Under the pieces are notes generated by a model, which was not told the DNA's origin, did no database searches, and was given only the letters and a program-made list of their open reading frames with translations. A program made the translations under genes and the position numbers. From assembly GCA_002422395.1 (NCBI GenBank), contig DIUY01000024.1:1-64000 (forward strand): a stretch of DNA of 64,000 bases, read 5' to 3'. This document shows positions 33,213 to 42,905 of the stretch, in pieces (the first letter of the stretch is position 1; every line of letters begins with the position of its first letter). The stretch comes from Methylococcaceae bacterium UBA6146. GTDB lineage: Bacteria; Pseudomonadota; Gammaproteobacteria; Methylococcales; Methylomonadaceae.

Positions 33213-34145
33213 TTAAGGAAGATCGAAGCTAAAAATTGTCACCTTATACCAGAACGGCAAGGCAATTAGACTTAGCACCGTTGTTACGGTGACTGTCATT
33301 GCATACAAGCCGCTATCCAACCGATAGCGGTCACAAAACACAATGCCTAAAATCATACTGGGCATAGCCAAGTCAAGCACTGCTGCGGCTTTGTGGTGGT
33401 CTTCAATAGTGAGATAACGCGTCAGAAACAGCGCGAATAACGGCATCAAGAGCATTTTCACCAAAATGACGGGCAACACATAAGGGATGTTGCGCATCGT
33501 CACCGCCCGCCAACTTAACGCCAACCACAACGAAAACAGCATTAGCGGCACGACCGCTGCCGACAGTTTGTGCAATACGCCTGACAACCAGTCCGGGGCG
33601 ACCAGGCTGTTTAAATTAAAAAGCACCGCAACCGCCGCTGCCCAGAATGGGGGCGCATTAAGATAACGCCAGACCGGTTTGTTATGATTAACGGCATCAT
33701 CACCGTAACGCTGCACGACCATAATGCCAAACGTGAACAAAAAAGGTGCGGCGGCAAACAGATCCATCTGAATAACGACCGAACGGGCCCAACCGCCAAA
33801 AACTTGCTCAAGCACCGGCAAGCCCAAATAGGTGACATTTGGAAACACTGCCAGTAACAATGCGCCTAAGCGCCGATTGTCAATTTTAAACAACACGCCC
33901 ACCACCCAGATGCAAAGCATTGAAAAAGCGATACTGCCCATGCCTAGCAGGGTGTATTGCACTGATTGCAGGCCTATATCCGCCGTCCATAACACATCCA
34001 GGACTAGCGAGGGCAACAGCAAATAGTAAACCACCGTGGTCAATACCAAGCGTGTCTGCTCCGCCGACAAGCCTCCGGGCATCAGCATTCGCCAAACCGC
34101 CCCACAGGCCATCAGCATGGTCATTTGAATCAGCGTTGAGTTCAT
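33213..34145 (-). CDS. AEC-family (auxin efflux carrier type) transporter
   Basis: The 310 residues form ten predicted membrane helices in two five-helix halves. VVYYLLLPSLVLDVLWTAD is in the first half, FPNVTYLGLPVLEQVFG matches the family's N-terminal cross-over, and DLAMPSMILGIVFCDRY matches the C-terminal one. Bacterial members carry organic acids or malonate. No neighbouring pathway hints at a substrate. The gene is convergent with the ATP-grasp gene and divergent from the rhodanese gene. Confidence 0.87.
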   Translation of the reverse strand: MNSTLIQMTMLMACGAVWRMLMPGGLSAEQTRLVLTTVVYYLLLPSLVLDVLWTADIGLQSVQYTLLGMGSIAFSMLCIWVVGVLFKIDNRRLGALLLAVFPNVTYLGLPVLEQVFGGWARSVVIQMDLFAAAPFLFTFGIMVVQRYGDDAVNHNKPVWRYLNAPPFWAAAVAVLFNLNSLVAPDWLSGVLHKLSAAVVPLMLFSLWLALSWRAVTMRNIPYVLPVILVKMLLMPLFALFLTRYLTIEDHHKAAAVLDLAMPSMILGIVFCDRYRLDSGLYAMTVTVTTVLSLIALPFWYKVTIFSFDLP

Positions 34146-34243
34146 AATTTGCAGGTATTAATAAAGTAGGGCATTTTATCATTCACCGTTATAACAAGTT
34201 CCGGTAATATATGTTCGTTTAACCATTAACCGGAAGCTGTCAC

Positions 34244-34645
34244 ATGAGCGTCATTGCATTGCGTTATTCAAGTTTCATGCTGGCCATTTTGTTATCAGTG
34301 CCAAACACGTTCGCCGTCGCAGACATCATTAAAGCAGAATCGCTATTGCCCGCACAGGCAGACGATCTGTACACCGAGAGAAAAGCGGTGATAATCGATG
34401 TGCGTGAAGATGGCGAATGGAACAGCCAACACATCCCGAACGCCATTCACATCCCTTTAGGACAACTGGCTAAACGGCTGCCGGAACTTGAGCAATACAA
34501 GAACAGCGCAATTGTCACCCAATGCCGCACTGGCAAACGCTCGTTGCAAGCCCTAAAGCTATTAAAATCGGCAGGTTTCACCCAAGTTTATAATATGGAA
34601 GGTGGCCTGAAGGCTTGGCAAAACACAGGGTTGGGTGTCCAATAA
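34244..34645 (+). CDS. Exported rhodanese-domain protein
   Basis: This 133-residue protein has a signal peptide (SFMLAILLSVPNTFAVA) and a single rhodanese domain. The active-site loop is CRTGKRS with the catalytic cysteine. VIIDVREDGEWNSQHIPNAIHIPL is the typical start and MEGGLKAWQNTG the typical end. It would be a periplasmic sulfur-transfer protein. pyrF follows 48 bases later and has its own start context. Confidence 0.88.
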   Translation: MSVIALRYSSFMLAILLSVPNTFAVADIIKAESLLPAQADDLYTERKAVIIDVREDGEWNSQHIPNAIHIPLGQLAKRLPELEQYKNSAIVTQCRTGKRSLQALKLLKSAGFTQVYNMEGGLKAWQNTGLGVQ

Positions 34646-34693
34646 CTTGTTAGCGGCTTGTCCCAAACTTTTAATTTTTTATTACGTCTTACT

Positions 34694-35431
34694 ATGCCCC
34701 AATCATTCGTTTCAACCAAACCCATCACTGTCCGTGAACGCCTGATTATGGCGCTAGACCTGCCCAGTATCGCTGAAGCGCAGGCTTTAGTGGAAGAGCT
34801 GGGCGACTCAGTGGTCTTTTACAAAGTCGGCATGGAATTGTTCATGTCCGGCGATTATTTTGGTTTGATCGAATGGTTAAAACAGCATGATAAGAAGGTT
34901 TTTGTCGACCTAAAATTTTTTGATGTGCCGGCAACAGTAGGCCGCGCTATCAAGGCGCTGAGCAGCAAGGGTGTCGATCTTGCCACTATCCACGGTAACG
35001 ATGCCATTATGGAAGCGGCCGCTAAAGACAAAGGCGATCTTAAGGTATTGGCCGTCACGGCCCTGACTAGCCTGGACCGCGGCGATCTGGATGACTTGGG
35101 TTTCCAATGCGATGTGCGTGAACTGGTCTTGTCGCGGGCTAAACGCGCCCTGCAAATCGGCTGCGACGGTATTGTTTCATCAGGCCTTGAAGTCGCCATG
35201 CTAAGGGAGCATCTCGACCATCGGTTATTAGTCATCACCCCTGGCATAAGACCGGTTGATAACCGCGAAGAAGATGACCAAAAGCGGGTTGTCAGTGTTG
35301 AAATGGCATTCCAAAACGGCGCTGACTATATCGTTGTCGGTCGGCCCATCCGTGACGCGGAACACCCTAAGGCCATGGCCGAAAAAATCCAGGCGCAAAT
35401 TCTGGGCGTTTTTACCGGCCCGCTAAAATAA
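34694..35431 (+). CDS. pyrF: Orotidine 5'-phosphate decarboxylase
   Basis: The protein has 245 residues from ATG 34694. The catalytic DLKFFDVPATV lysine-aspartate array and the VTPGIRPVDNREEDDQKRV and YIVVGRPIRDAEHP phosphate loops identify the final enzyme of UMP synthesis. The upstream TTG at 34658 is not needed. It stands alone or loosely linked to the rhodanese gene before it. Confidence 0.95.
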   Translation: MPQSFVSTKPITVRERLIMALDLPSIAEAQALVEELGDSVVFYKVGMELFMSGDYFGLIEWLKQHDKKVFVDLKFFDVPATVGRAIKALSSKGVDLATIHGNDAIMEAAAKDKGDLKVLAVTALTSLDRGDLDDLGFQCDVRELVLSRAKRALQIGCDGIVSSGLEVAMLREHLDHRLLVITPGIRPVDNREEDDQKRVVSVEMAFQNGADYIVVGRPIRDAEHPKAMAEKIQAQILGVFTGPLK

Positions 35432-35473
35432 AACTAATGTTGAACACTCAACCCATTGTGCGACAGGTGGCCT

Positions 35474-36202
35474 ATGCCATTTGATCCCGCTTTCACCACC
35501 TCCTATTTTGTCGCCTTTATAATGGGTCTGGTCAGTAGCCTACATTGCATCGGTATGTGCGGCTCGATTATCGGCACGCTGACCCTGAGTCTCAGTCCGG
35601 AGATACGCAACAAAAAATCGCTGCTGCTGCCGTTTGTCTTCAACTATAACCTAGGGCGCATCACCAGCTACACCATTGCTGGCGCACTGGCGGGCATTGT
35701 CCAGTCCCTTGCGCTTATGCACCTAAGCGAAATCCACGGGCATCGGCTACTGCAAATATTGTCCGCAGTCATCATGTCCTGCGCGGGGCTTTATATTGCA
35801 GGCTGGTTCCCCAGGTTTGCTTATATCGAAAAAATAGGCGTCCATTTTTGGAAAAAAATAGAGCCGTTTGGCCGTCGGCTGATACCGGTAAAAAACCGCA
35901 CACATGCTTATTTGTTTGGCATGGTTTGGGGTTGGTTGCCTTGCGGTTTGGTGTACGCCGCATTAGCGCTCGCTGCAACAGCCGGTAACATTGCAGATAG
36001 CGCCCTCACCATGCTGGCTTTTGGTTTGGGAACTTTACCCGCTGTTATGGGTGTAGGTATAATGACCGGAATATTGACGCGGTTATCCAGAATGCAAAGG
36101 TTCAAACAAGCGATTGGCTTGTTTATGATTCTATTAGCCCTGTTGGCCGCCCTGCCGTGGCTTAACCCCATGGCTTTTATCACCCACTCAGCAAACCATT
36201 AA
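35474..36202 (+). CDS. TauE/SafE-type membrane protein of the heavy-metal group (COG2836)
   Basis: The protein has 242 residues from ATG 35474 (aggtgg upstream), with about six membrane helices. The GLVSSLHCIGMCGSIIGTL motif with its two cysteines is diagnostic for the group found beside CcoGHI and copper genes. The second half repeats the pattern (GMVWGWLPCGLVYAAL). It is thought to act in metal delivery to, or maturation of, haem-copper oxidases. Here it is followed 10 bases later by a sigma-54 activator gene, and no cco genes are nearby. Confidence 0.85.
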   Translation: MPFDPAFTTSYFVAFIMGLVSSLHCIGMCGSIIGTLTLSLSPEIRNKKSLLLPFVFNYNLGRITSYTIAGALAGIVQSLALMHLSEIHGHRLLQILSAVIMSCAGLYIAGWFPRFAYIEKIGVHFWKKIEPFGRRLIPVKNRTHAYLFGMVWGWLPCGLVYAALALAATAGNIADSALTMLAFGLGTLPAVMGVGIMTGILTRLSRMQRFKQAIGLFMILLALLAALPWLNPMAFITHSANH

Positions 36203-36212
36203 CGAGGCAATT

Positions 36213-37169
36213 ATGGATTATTTTAGTGCGATTATTGGTCAGTCCCCCGCCTTGGATTCCTTAATTCGCAGTGCAAAAATAGCGGCGTCCACTGATGTCA
36301 CTATCCTCATTAAAGGCGAAACCGGCACCGGCAAGGAAGTTTTAGCCAATGCCATCCAACAATCAAGCCGTCGCGCCAATAAAAAATTTATTTGCCTTAA
36401 CTGTGCCGCCTTACCCGAAGGGCTAATTGAATCGGAACTGTTCGGCCACAGAAAAGGGGCTTTTACAGGGGCTAATAGCAACACTGTGGGGCTTTTTCAG
36501 GCAGCTGACGGCGGCACGCTGTTTCTTGATGAAATCAACTCGTTGCCGTTATCAATCCAAGGTAAATTATTACGCTTTCTTGATTCTGGCGAATGTCTTG
36601 CCGTCGGAGACACCACGCCGTATAAGGTGGATGTTCGGGTTATTGCCGCGACCAATAGCGATCTGAACACCCAAATAGCAGCAGGTGAGTTCCGGCAAGA
36701 TTTATATTTTCGGCTAAATGTCGTACCGCTAGATTTGCCACCGTTAGCAAAGCGTGCTGAAGACATCGACCATTTGATCAAGCACTTCCTTAACCAGTTC
36801 GCCAAGACATACGCCATCCCTTCGGCGCAGTTTAGCAAGTCATCATTGAAAGTGTTAAAAGCTTACCAATGGCCCGGCAATATCCGCGAATTGCGCAATT
36901 TATGTGAAAGATTAAGCATACTGCTGGCGGGTAGGGTCATCGAACCAGAAAATCTGCCAAGTGAGTTTAGGACTATTGAAGCCCCTGCTAAAATATCAGG
37001 ATTTATGCTCCCCGAAGCCGGTTTGAAACTCGACACGTTAGAAGCGGACCTGATTGGCCAGGCCTTAGAGCGCACTAAGGGCAACCGCAGCAAATCCGCG
37101 CGGTTGCTGGGCTTGTCCAGAGACACCCTGCTGTACCGGATGCAAAAATACGGCTTTAATGCACATTAA
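36213..37169 (+). CDS. Sigma-54-dependent activator without a sensor domain
   Basis: The 318 residues start directly with the AAA+ domain (IIGQSPALDSLIRSA), so no receiver or PAS domain is present. Walker A is GETGTGKE, the sigma-54 loop is KGAFTGAN and Walker B is LFLDEINSLP. The C-terminal Fis-type helix-turn-helix reads SARLLGLSRDTLLYRMQKYG. Sensor-less activators such as PspF are usually held by a partner protein. The tight link to the TauE/SafE gene suggests a shared transcript, but no partner is seen. Confidence 0.9.
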   Translation: MDYFSAIIGQSPALDSLIRSAKIAASTDVTILIKGETGTGKEVLANAIQQSSRRANKKFICLNCAALPEGLIESELFGHRKGAFTGANSNTVGLFQAADGGTLFLDEINSLPLSIQGKLLRFLDSGECLAVGDTTPYKVDVRVIAATNSDLNTQIAAGEFRQDLYFRLNVVPLDLPPLAKRAEDIDHLIKHFLNQFAKTYAIPSAQFSKSSLKVLKAYQWPGNIRELRNLCERLSILLAGRVIEPENLPSEFRTIEAPAKISGFMLPEAGLKLDTLEADLIGQALERTKGNRSKSARLLGLSRDTLLYRMQKYGFNAH

Positions 37170-37317
37170 AAGAACAGCTTGTCAGGTTGCGGGGGATTGC
37201 AATGGGGTTTTTGTTTGGGATGCTTTAATACTGGGCCGTTTCAGGTCTACGCATCAAAGGCAGGTTAGTTTGGGTGGTGGTTTGTTTGCTATTTTAAGTG
37301 GCAGACTTACATGAAAA

Positions 37318-37356
37318 AAACAAAACGCATTACCTGTAACAGTTAATGCGTTTTGT
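37318..37356. terminator. Bidirectional intrinsic terminator
   Basis: AAAACGCATTA and TTAATGCGTTTT form an 11-base stem with A runs before and T runs after it on both strands. It lies between the end of the sigma-54 activator (+) and the end of the exported protein gene at 37368 (-), so it can end both transcripts. Confidence 0.75.
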
Positions 37357-37367
37357 CATTTTTGATG

Positions 37368-37829
37368 TTAACGGACTAGTTTGCCGGCCATTCGACCTGA
37401 TGCCGAACAAGTGTCGATAAGGCCACGACGGATAAAATTGGCTTTTAGCAAAACAAATAAAGTTTTATTGAGGTTAGTTTTGACTGTGCCATTCAATACC
37501 ATATAACCGCTTTGTGTTGGGCCAAGGATTGAGTCCACTGCATAGACCGCCCTGCCTGCTTCATCGGGTAGCGGAGTCAGTGCGACAGGCAGTGTGAACG
37601 CTTTTTGGGTTAGTCCAGAATCAAGATAGAGTGAAATTTGTGAATTAGTGTCCACTTGGGCCCAATAAGACGGGGCTGTCGTGGGATCCAGGTCTACAGG
37701 TGTTTGGTTTGCACAATATTTCGTTCCGTAAGTGTCCAATTTGAACACTTCGCCAATGGCCCAAGCTTGGCTGCTTGACCCTAAAAATACTGATAAGAGC
37801 AGACCTAGCGACAATACTTTTTTGTTCAT
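37368..37829 (-). CDS. Exported protein of unknown function
   Basis: This 153-residue protein has a signal peptide (MNKKVLSLGLLLSVFLGSSSQAWA). The mature part has two cysteines (YCANQ near the start and DTCSASG near the end) and is otherwise strand-like with GTVKTNLNKTLFVLLKAN. I do not recognise the family. gaggag before the ATG supports expression. The C-terminal GRMAGKLVR tail is basic. Confidence 0.6.
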   Translation of the reverse strand: MNKKVLSLGLLLSVFLGSSSQAWAIGEVFKLDTYGTKYCANQTPVDLDPTTAPSYWAQVDTNSQISLYLDSGLTQKAFTLPVALTPLPDEAGRAVYAVDSILGPTQSGYMVLNGTVKTNLNKTLFVLLKANFIRRGLIDTCSASGRMAGKLVR

Positions 37830-38039
37830 GGTGTTTTCTCCTCAAGAAATATAATAAACGGGCTTTCGAAAATGGCATGGAACTTTTTTATGCCATTTTC
37901 AGTATACACCATGCATTTTCAACAACCATAATAAAAAATGCTGTTAAACGCGGGTTAAATTATATGCCAATTTTGTATCAGGTGGACGGGGTTTTATAGA
38001 AGGGCTAAAACCACAAGCTTCATTCCCTTATGGCTTTCA

Positions 38040-38963
38040 TCAACTGTTTTCCCCTTTCCCACGCTGTTTTCTGGCCAGTTTTTTAGCTTCTTTCTCCTCC
38101 CGAATAATAACCAGCTCCGCCAACTCAGTTTCCATCATCTCCGGTGTTTCAAAAGTGATTTTACCTAAGATACCGGCACGCAATTCGGACAACAAAATCT
38201 TTGCCACTTTATCAAGGTCAATATGACCGCCGGAACGTAAACAGCCGCGCTGTTTGCCGATGATTTCCAATAGCGCCAGCTCACTACCCGGCAGCTCCGC
38301 CAACTGAAAACGATTTTTCAGCAATTCGGGGTAGTGGTGCATTAAAAACTCGGCAACAAAAAAGGCAATGTCATCGTGATCAATCGCTGTGTCCCTAATA
38401 GCGCCGGTGGCCGCCAGACGGTAACCGCTATTTTTGTTCTCAACGTTAGGCCACAACAGGCCGGGCGTGTCGAGCAACACAATACCATTACCCAGATCGA
38501 TGCGTTGCTGGGTTTTAGTGATTGCCGGTTCATTACCGGTTTTGGCAATCATCCTGCCTGCCAAGCGGTTAATTAGCGTGGACTTGCCGACATTAGGTAT
38601 ACCCATAATTAGCGCGTGCAGCAGGCGGTTGGCCGCTTGCTTGTCAGGCATCAGTTTGTGGCATAATTCCGGCAGTTGCCGGGTTTTTTCCGGCTGTTCG
38701 GTGGTCAATGCCAAGGTCTTCACCCCTTGCTCGCGCTCCATATAAAGTTGCCACTGTTGGGTTCTCTCTGGGTCGGCCAGATCACTTTTACTAAGGATTT
38801 TGATGCACGGCTTATTGCCGCGCAAGTGGGCCAGCATTGGGTTTTGGCTGCTAAACGGAATTCTGGCATCAAGAATTTCGATGATTAAATCGACTTGCGG
38901 CAAAATAGCTTTGATTTCTTTGCTGGCCTTGTGCATATGGCCGGGATACCACTGAATAAGCAT
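38040..38963 (-). CDS. ylqF: Ribosome biogenesis GTPase YlqF/RbgA type
   Basis: This 307-residue circularly permuted GTPase carries its motifs in the permuted order: G4 (SKSDLAD) near residue 60, then G1 (GIPNVGKST) near 120 and G3 (DTPGLLWP) near 170. The N-terminal WYPGHMHKASKEI matches the YlqF family, which acts in large-subunit maturation. The G4 motif has serine in place of asparagine. The C-terminal domain ends in a basic tail. It is divergent from yfbR. Confidence 0.9.
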   Translation of the reverse strand: MLIQWYPGHMHKASKEIKAILPQVDLIIEILDARIPFSSQNPMLAHLRGNKPCIKILSKSDLADPERTQQWQLYMEREQGVKTLALTTEQPEKTRQLPELCHKLMPDKQAANRLLHALIMGIPNVGKSTLINRLAGRMIAKTGNEPAITKTQQRIDLGNGIVLLDTPGLLWPNVENKNSGYRLAATGAIRDTAIDHDDIAFFVAEFLMHHYPELLKNRFQLAELPGSELALLEIIGKQRGCLRSGGHIDLDKVAKILLSELRAGILGKITFETPEMMETELAELVIIREEKEAKKLARKQRGKGENS

Positions 38964-39050
38964 GTTGTTAAATTTAAGAAATTAGCGGTTAAAATGGCTG
39001 CTAGTAAACCATAACCTTGCCTATCAACCAAACCTACAGATAATGTGCTT

Positions 39051-39656
39051 ATGCAAAAGATCACTATCACAAGCAGTTTTTACGCTTATTTATCGCGGTT
39101 ACGTTGGATTAAACGCTGGGGGCTTAAACGCAACGCCAACCCTGAAAATGTCATGGAGCATAGCTGGGAAGTGGCGGTTATTGCCCATACGTTGGCGTTG
39201 ATTAAAAACCGTTATTACCAAGGCACTGTTGACGCGCAAGCGGTGGCGACGGCGGCGCTGTACCATGATGTCACGGAAGTCATAACTGGCGACTTGCCCA
39301 CACCAATAAAATACCATTCAGAAGCAATCAGCCTCGCTTACAAACAGATTGAGAAACAGGCGGAGCTGGAATTGCTCAACCTGCTACCTGATGAGTTACG
39401 CGCCGATTTTGAAGCCCTGATCCCTCATGACAACATGCCGGATGAGCAAGTGCAGATCATCAAAGCCGCTGATAAAATCTCAGCCTATCTTAAATGCCAA
39501 GCGGAATTAAAAGCCGGTAACGGCGAATTTGAAATCGCTGCGAAACATCTGGCCGAAACGCTTAGCGAGTCCCAACAGCCGGAAGTGGTTTTCTTTATGC
39601 AGGCGTTTGTGCCCAGCTGCGGGCTGACGCTGGACGGCCTGATGAAGACTTATTAG
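39051..39656 (+). CDS. yfbR: 5'-deoxynucleotidase (HD domain)
   Basis: The protein has 201 residues from ATG 39051. HD-superfamily metal motifs are ENVMEHSWEVAVIAHTLA (first histidine), LYHDVTEVITGDLPTPIKY (HD pair) and IIKAADKISAYLKC (last aspartate). This order and spacing match YfbR, which dephosphorylates 5'-dNMPs. It ends 8 bases before the convergent mepA gene. Confidence 0.92.
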   Translation: MQKITITSSFYAYLSRLRWIKRWGLKRNANPENVMEHSWEVAVIAHTLALIKNRYYQGTVDAQAVATAALYHDVTEVITGDLPTPIKYHSEAISLAYKQIEKQAELELLNLLPDELRADFEALIPHDNMPDEQVQIIKAADKISAYLKCQAELKAGNGEFEIAAKHLAETLSESQQPEVVFFMQAFVPSCGLTLDGLMKTY

Positions 39657-39664
39657 ACTTGATA

Positions 39665-40498
39665 TCACTGCCGCAGCACGGCCTCACACAGTGTGGGTAA
39701 AACTGGTTTTTTAGGCTTATAAGGTTTGACCGGGGGTTTTTTTGCTTCGTCAGAAAACCACCAGGCCAAACTGGCATCGCAGCCATCACCCGCAGGTAGC
39801 GGTGGTTGTCCTATGCAGTTTTTGTTGTTGGCTGGACACTTAAGGCGCACATGAAAATGATCGTCATGCTTCCACCAAGGACGTATTTTTTGCAGCCACC
39901 GCTGGCCGTGGTAACGGCGGCATAATTCACGCTTGATGCTAGGGTTGACAAAAATCCGGTCAACTGCCGGTATCTTGGCCGCCAACTCCAGCACCCGCTC
40001 ATTAGCCGCCGACCACTGGCTATGATTGATGTTGTCAGATTTGCCGACAAGTACTGAAGGTGCGCTGAGCGACTCCCGCTCCACCCGTGTTAGGGGGCGG
40101 CTTGCCGCTTGCGCCGACAACAAAAACCAAATATCCACGTCCAAGCCGGTTTGATGGCTACGATGTCCGCTTAGCGTCGGTCCGCCACGCGGCTGGCCCA
40201 AATCGCCAATCAATAACGTGCCCAGACGTTGGGCAACCACTTGTTGCCCCAAGGTCTCAATGACATATTTTAAATCAGGATGCCCGTAAAACCGCTGGCG
40301 GGACAAACGCATCACTTGATAACCTAAGCCGTCGATGGGTAATGGGTGTGCGCCGCTCAAGCAGCCTGCGTCATACGTGCCGATGCTTTGCGCGGCACCG
40401 CCAAAATTTGCCGGTTGCGCCACTATTGACCAAGGGTTAGCGGTCGCTTCAACGGCCCCTAACAAGCTTACTAACCAAAGAGTTGAAATCTTCACCAC
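39665..40498 (-). CDS. mepA: Penicillin-insensitive murein endopeptidase
   Basis: This 277-residue exported LAS-type zinc peptidase cleaves D-Ala-DAP cross-links in peptidoglycan. The signal peptide is KISTLWLVSLLGAVEATA. Metal motifs are GHRSHQTGLDVDIW and, near the C-terminus, WKHDDHFHVRL. Cysteines (YDAGCLSG, RELCRRYHG and others) can form the disulfides known for MepA. The last 40 residues are rich in lysine and proline. Confidence 0.92.
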   Translation of the reverse strand: MVKISTLWLVSLLGAVEATANPWSIVAQPANFGGAAQSIGTYDAGCLSGAHPLPIDGLGYQVMRLSRQRFYGHPDLKYVIETLGQQVVAQRLGTLLIGDLGQPRGGPTLSGHRSHQTGLDVDIWFLLSAQAASRPLTRVERESLSAPSVLVGKSDNINHSQWSAANERVLELAAKIPAVDRIFVNPSIKRELCRRYHGQRWLQKIRPWWKHDDHFHVRLKCPANNKNCIGQPPLPAGDGCDASLAWWFSDEAKKPPVKPYKPKKPVLPTLCEAVLRQ

Positions 40499-40702
40499 AC
40501 GGACACCTGCCAGACTATAAAATTAAGCAGCCATTTTACTATAGCCCTGCACATCAGTGATGCTATTTGCAATTAACTGAATTATGATAAAAACGGTGGC
40601 GGGGCAAATCGAGGTTTGTGTCCCCGTTTTTCAACTACAGGCTTAAGCGCTACCAATATAAAACATCTACAAGCCCGCCAATTTTACCTAGGAGCAATAA
40701 CA

Positions 40703-40873
40703 ATGTCTGATTTTAAACAGTACGAATGCAATGTTTGTGGCCATATTTATGATGAGGCGGAAGGTTGCCCACAATCCGGCATAGACCCTGGCACCCGCTG
40801 GAAAGATGTGCCTGATGATTGGCGTTGCCCAGAATGTGGGGCCAACAAAAGCCATTTTGATCTGCTTGTTTAA
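40703..40873 (+). CDS. Rubredoxin
   Basis: This 56-residue iron protein has the two CxxC pairs CNVCGHIYDEAEG and CPECGANKSHFDLL, with the DDWRCP motif between them. It is a small one-electron carrier in the cytoplasm. The ATG at 40703 has aggagc before it; the frame upstream of this start is not protein-like. It stands alone, with the large beta-propeller lipoprotein gene convergent downstream. Confidence 0.95.
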   Translation: MSDFKQYECNVCGHIYDEAEGCPQSGIDPGTRWKDVPDDWRCPECGANKSHFDLLV

Positions 40874-41082
40874 GCGCCGCCCCATATTATTTTTAGCATG
40901 TTTTATGCTGAAAATATCTTGCGGGGCAATAAAACATAATCAATCTTCCATAAACCCGCAAAATATTGGACGGTTTCTAACAACAACCCAATTTTGGTGG
41001 CGGGTCGAATGTGTGGTTGCAGGTGATAAAGTGGTACACCAACTCGCTGCCCCAACCATTCTTTTTGACTCGCCACCCTGGT

Positions 41083-42816
41083 TTATTTGGCTAATTCAAT
41101 GCGGTATGCCTCTATCATTGCTTTGCCGGTGGACGGCATGATGGAAGCCAAATAAATTTTATCGCCAACGATCAACGGCATCGACAATTGGCGGCCACTG
41201 CCTTGCAAGCGTTGTTTGGCGACCAGGACGCCGTCTTTAGCGCGAATCCCATACAATATGCCGTTCGCACCAATATCCACCACCCAAACAGTGGCGTCAC
41301 CGGCGTTGCCCAAATGCGTGGACAACGCCGGAAATGACGGGTGGCTTCTAAACATTTCCAAGGCGTCAGGGTGCTTGGCATCAGGGTAACGCCAAAAAGG
41401 CTTAAGCTTTGGCGAGCCATTTTCCACGACAATTTTTATCGCCACCACTCCCGCCACATTGGTTTTATCTGGGCTAAAGGTGGGGATGACAACGATGGGC
41501 TCGCCATCGACAGTCAGTTGCACAGGGTGCGTGACAATCATGCCAGCCCAGCTGAGCTTGCATAAATCGGTGGGTGAACCGCACAATTCGGCAATTTGCA
41601 AGCGATCATATTGGATGCCCAAGTGTCTGGCATCAACCAGATAAGCGCCGCCCTCTTTGCCTGTCTGCACTAGCACGGAGCGGCCATCTTTAAGTTTGAT
41701 TTGCACCGGCGTATTGGCACCTAAGTCGTAATCCATCCAAGCCAGGCACTCCCAAAAACCCTTGCCATCACATTCATGATAAGGCGGTTTAAGTGGGGCA
41801 TTCCCGGGCGCTAACCTTGGGATAAACAGGTTTTTGCAAGAAGCCAAGCAAGCCAGATCAGGATTTAGCGGTTTAAAGTTCGCGCACAATTTTGCATCAC
41901 ACCCGTCATCAAATTGCAGTCCGGGCTTTACGCGTAGCACGGCATTGGCGTAATCATGGCGGGCCAGATCAACCTGGCCATTGCCAGTTGGGACAAATAG
42001 CTCCATCCCGTCGCCCGTTTGTTCCAGTAATGGCCCTGCAGGCCCCCAAATACCGCCGCCGCAAATCATTTCTTGGGTGCCATATTCCATTTTAGATGGG
42101 CAATCTGCTTCCGCTGTCGTCAATAAGACATTTTTTATTGCTTGGCTAACGCCGCTTTGCCGCCAAGCATCCAAGTCAATTTCAAACAGCCAGCCATGAA
42201 AAGGCTGGACATCGGCGGCATTGCCAAATCCGACGTAGACATAGCCAAGCTTGCTGCCTTTGGGTTTCCAACTTTTGAGCGCGGCATGTGAATAAGCGGT
42301 GGGCGGATTGAATTTAACGGCCGCCTTGCCATCTGCCGTGGGCCGTTCGGCGGCAAAGGTCAGCACCGGAAACTGGCTGTCCCACTGGTTGCCCGCCAAA
42401 TCAAGCACGGCAAGCCGGTGGCTGGTGCGGATCCCCTTGTCCAAACATTGGTACACCACCACTAGCTTGCCATCCACCATGACAGGGGAGGCCACAAGCT
42501 GCACCTGCTGGCCTTCCGGTGCCGGCACGTTAAGCTCCCAAAGCAACGCGCCGTTTTGGGCATCCAATGCCGCAAGCACACCATTTGAAACCGGCACGAT
42601 AATGCGGGGCTGGCCGTGCGACATATCCAGCACTGACGAAGCCATAATACTGGCATCGAACTTAACCGAAGGGTTAGTGCCAGTCGGAAATATTTTTACT
42701 AAATTATATTGGTCTGGTGGGTTAGCATCCGTGTGATAGAGTGTACCGCATGCGGTTAAGGCAAAATATGCGATGAGGGCAACGATTGGGGAAAAAATAT
42801 GTTTTACGACGTCCAT
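41083..42816 (-). CDS. Beta-propeller (PQQ-enzyme-like repeat) lipoprotein
   Basis: This 577-residue protein has a lipobox (LTAC, lipidated cysteine near residue 23). The mature part has repeated strand patterns of a PQQ-like beta-propeller: GVLAALDAQNGALLWELNV, GWLFEIDLDAW and GILYGIRAKDGVLVAKQRL. At least nine cysteines occur in a central block (residues about 250-350: GCDAKLCANFK, ACLASCKNLF, YHECDGKGFWEC), which suggests several disulfides. A PQQ-dehydrogenase catalytic aspartate set is not evident, so it is probably a binding or assembly protein. I cannot give a substrate. Confidence 0.7.
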   Translation of the reverse strand: MDVVKHIFSPIVALIAYFALTACGTLYHTDANPPDQYNLVKIFPTGTNPSVKFDASIMASSVLDMSHGQPRIIVPVSNGVLAALDAQNGALLWELNVPAPEGQQVQLVASPVMVDGKLVVVYQCLDKGIRTSHRLAVLDLAGNQWDSQFPVLTFAAERPTADGKAAVKFNPPTAYSHAALKSWKPKGSKLGYVYVGFGNAADVQPFHGWLFEIDLDAWRQSGVSQAIKNVLLTTAEADCPSKMEYGTQEMICGGGIWGPAGPLLEQTGDGMELFVPTGNGQVDLARHDYANAVLRVKPGLQFDDGCDAKLCANFKPLNPDLACLASCKNLFIPRLAPGNAPLKPPYHECDGKGFWECLAWMDYDLGANTPVQIKLKDGRSVLVQTGKEGGAYLVDARHLGIQYDRLQIAELCGSPTDLCKLSWAGMIVTHPVQLTVDGEPIVVIPTFSPDKTNVAGVVAIKIVVENGSPKLKPFWRYPDAKHPDALEMFRSHPSFPALSTHLGNAGDATVWVVDIGANGILYGIRAKDGVLVAKQRLQGSGRQLSMPLIVGDKIYLASIMPSTGKAMIEAYRIELAK

Positions 42817-42905
42817 GAAATCGCCTGATTTTAAGATAAAAAATGAAAAAGTAAGACTATGGATAGGAAAGGTAGTGCCTTAGACGGTGTTTTAAACCCC
42901 TGGAA

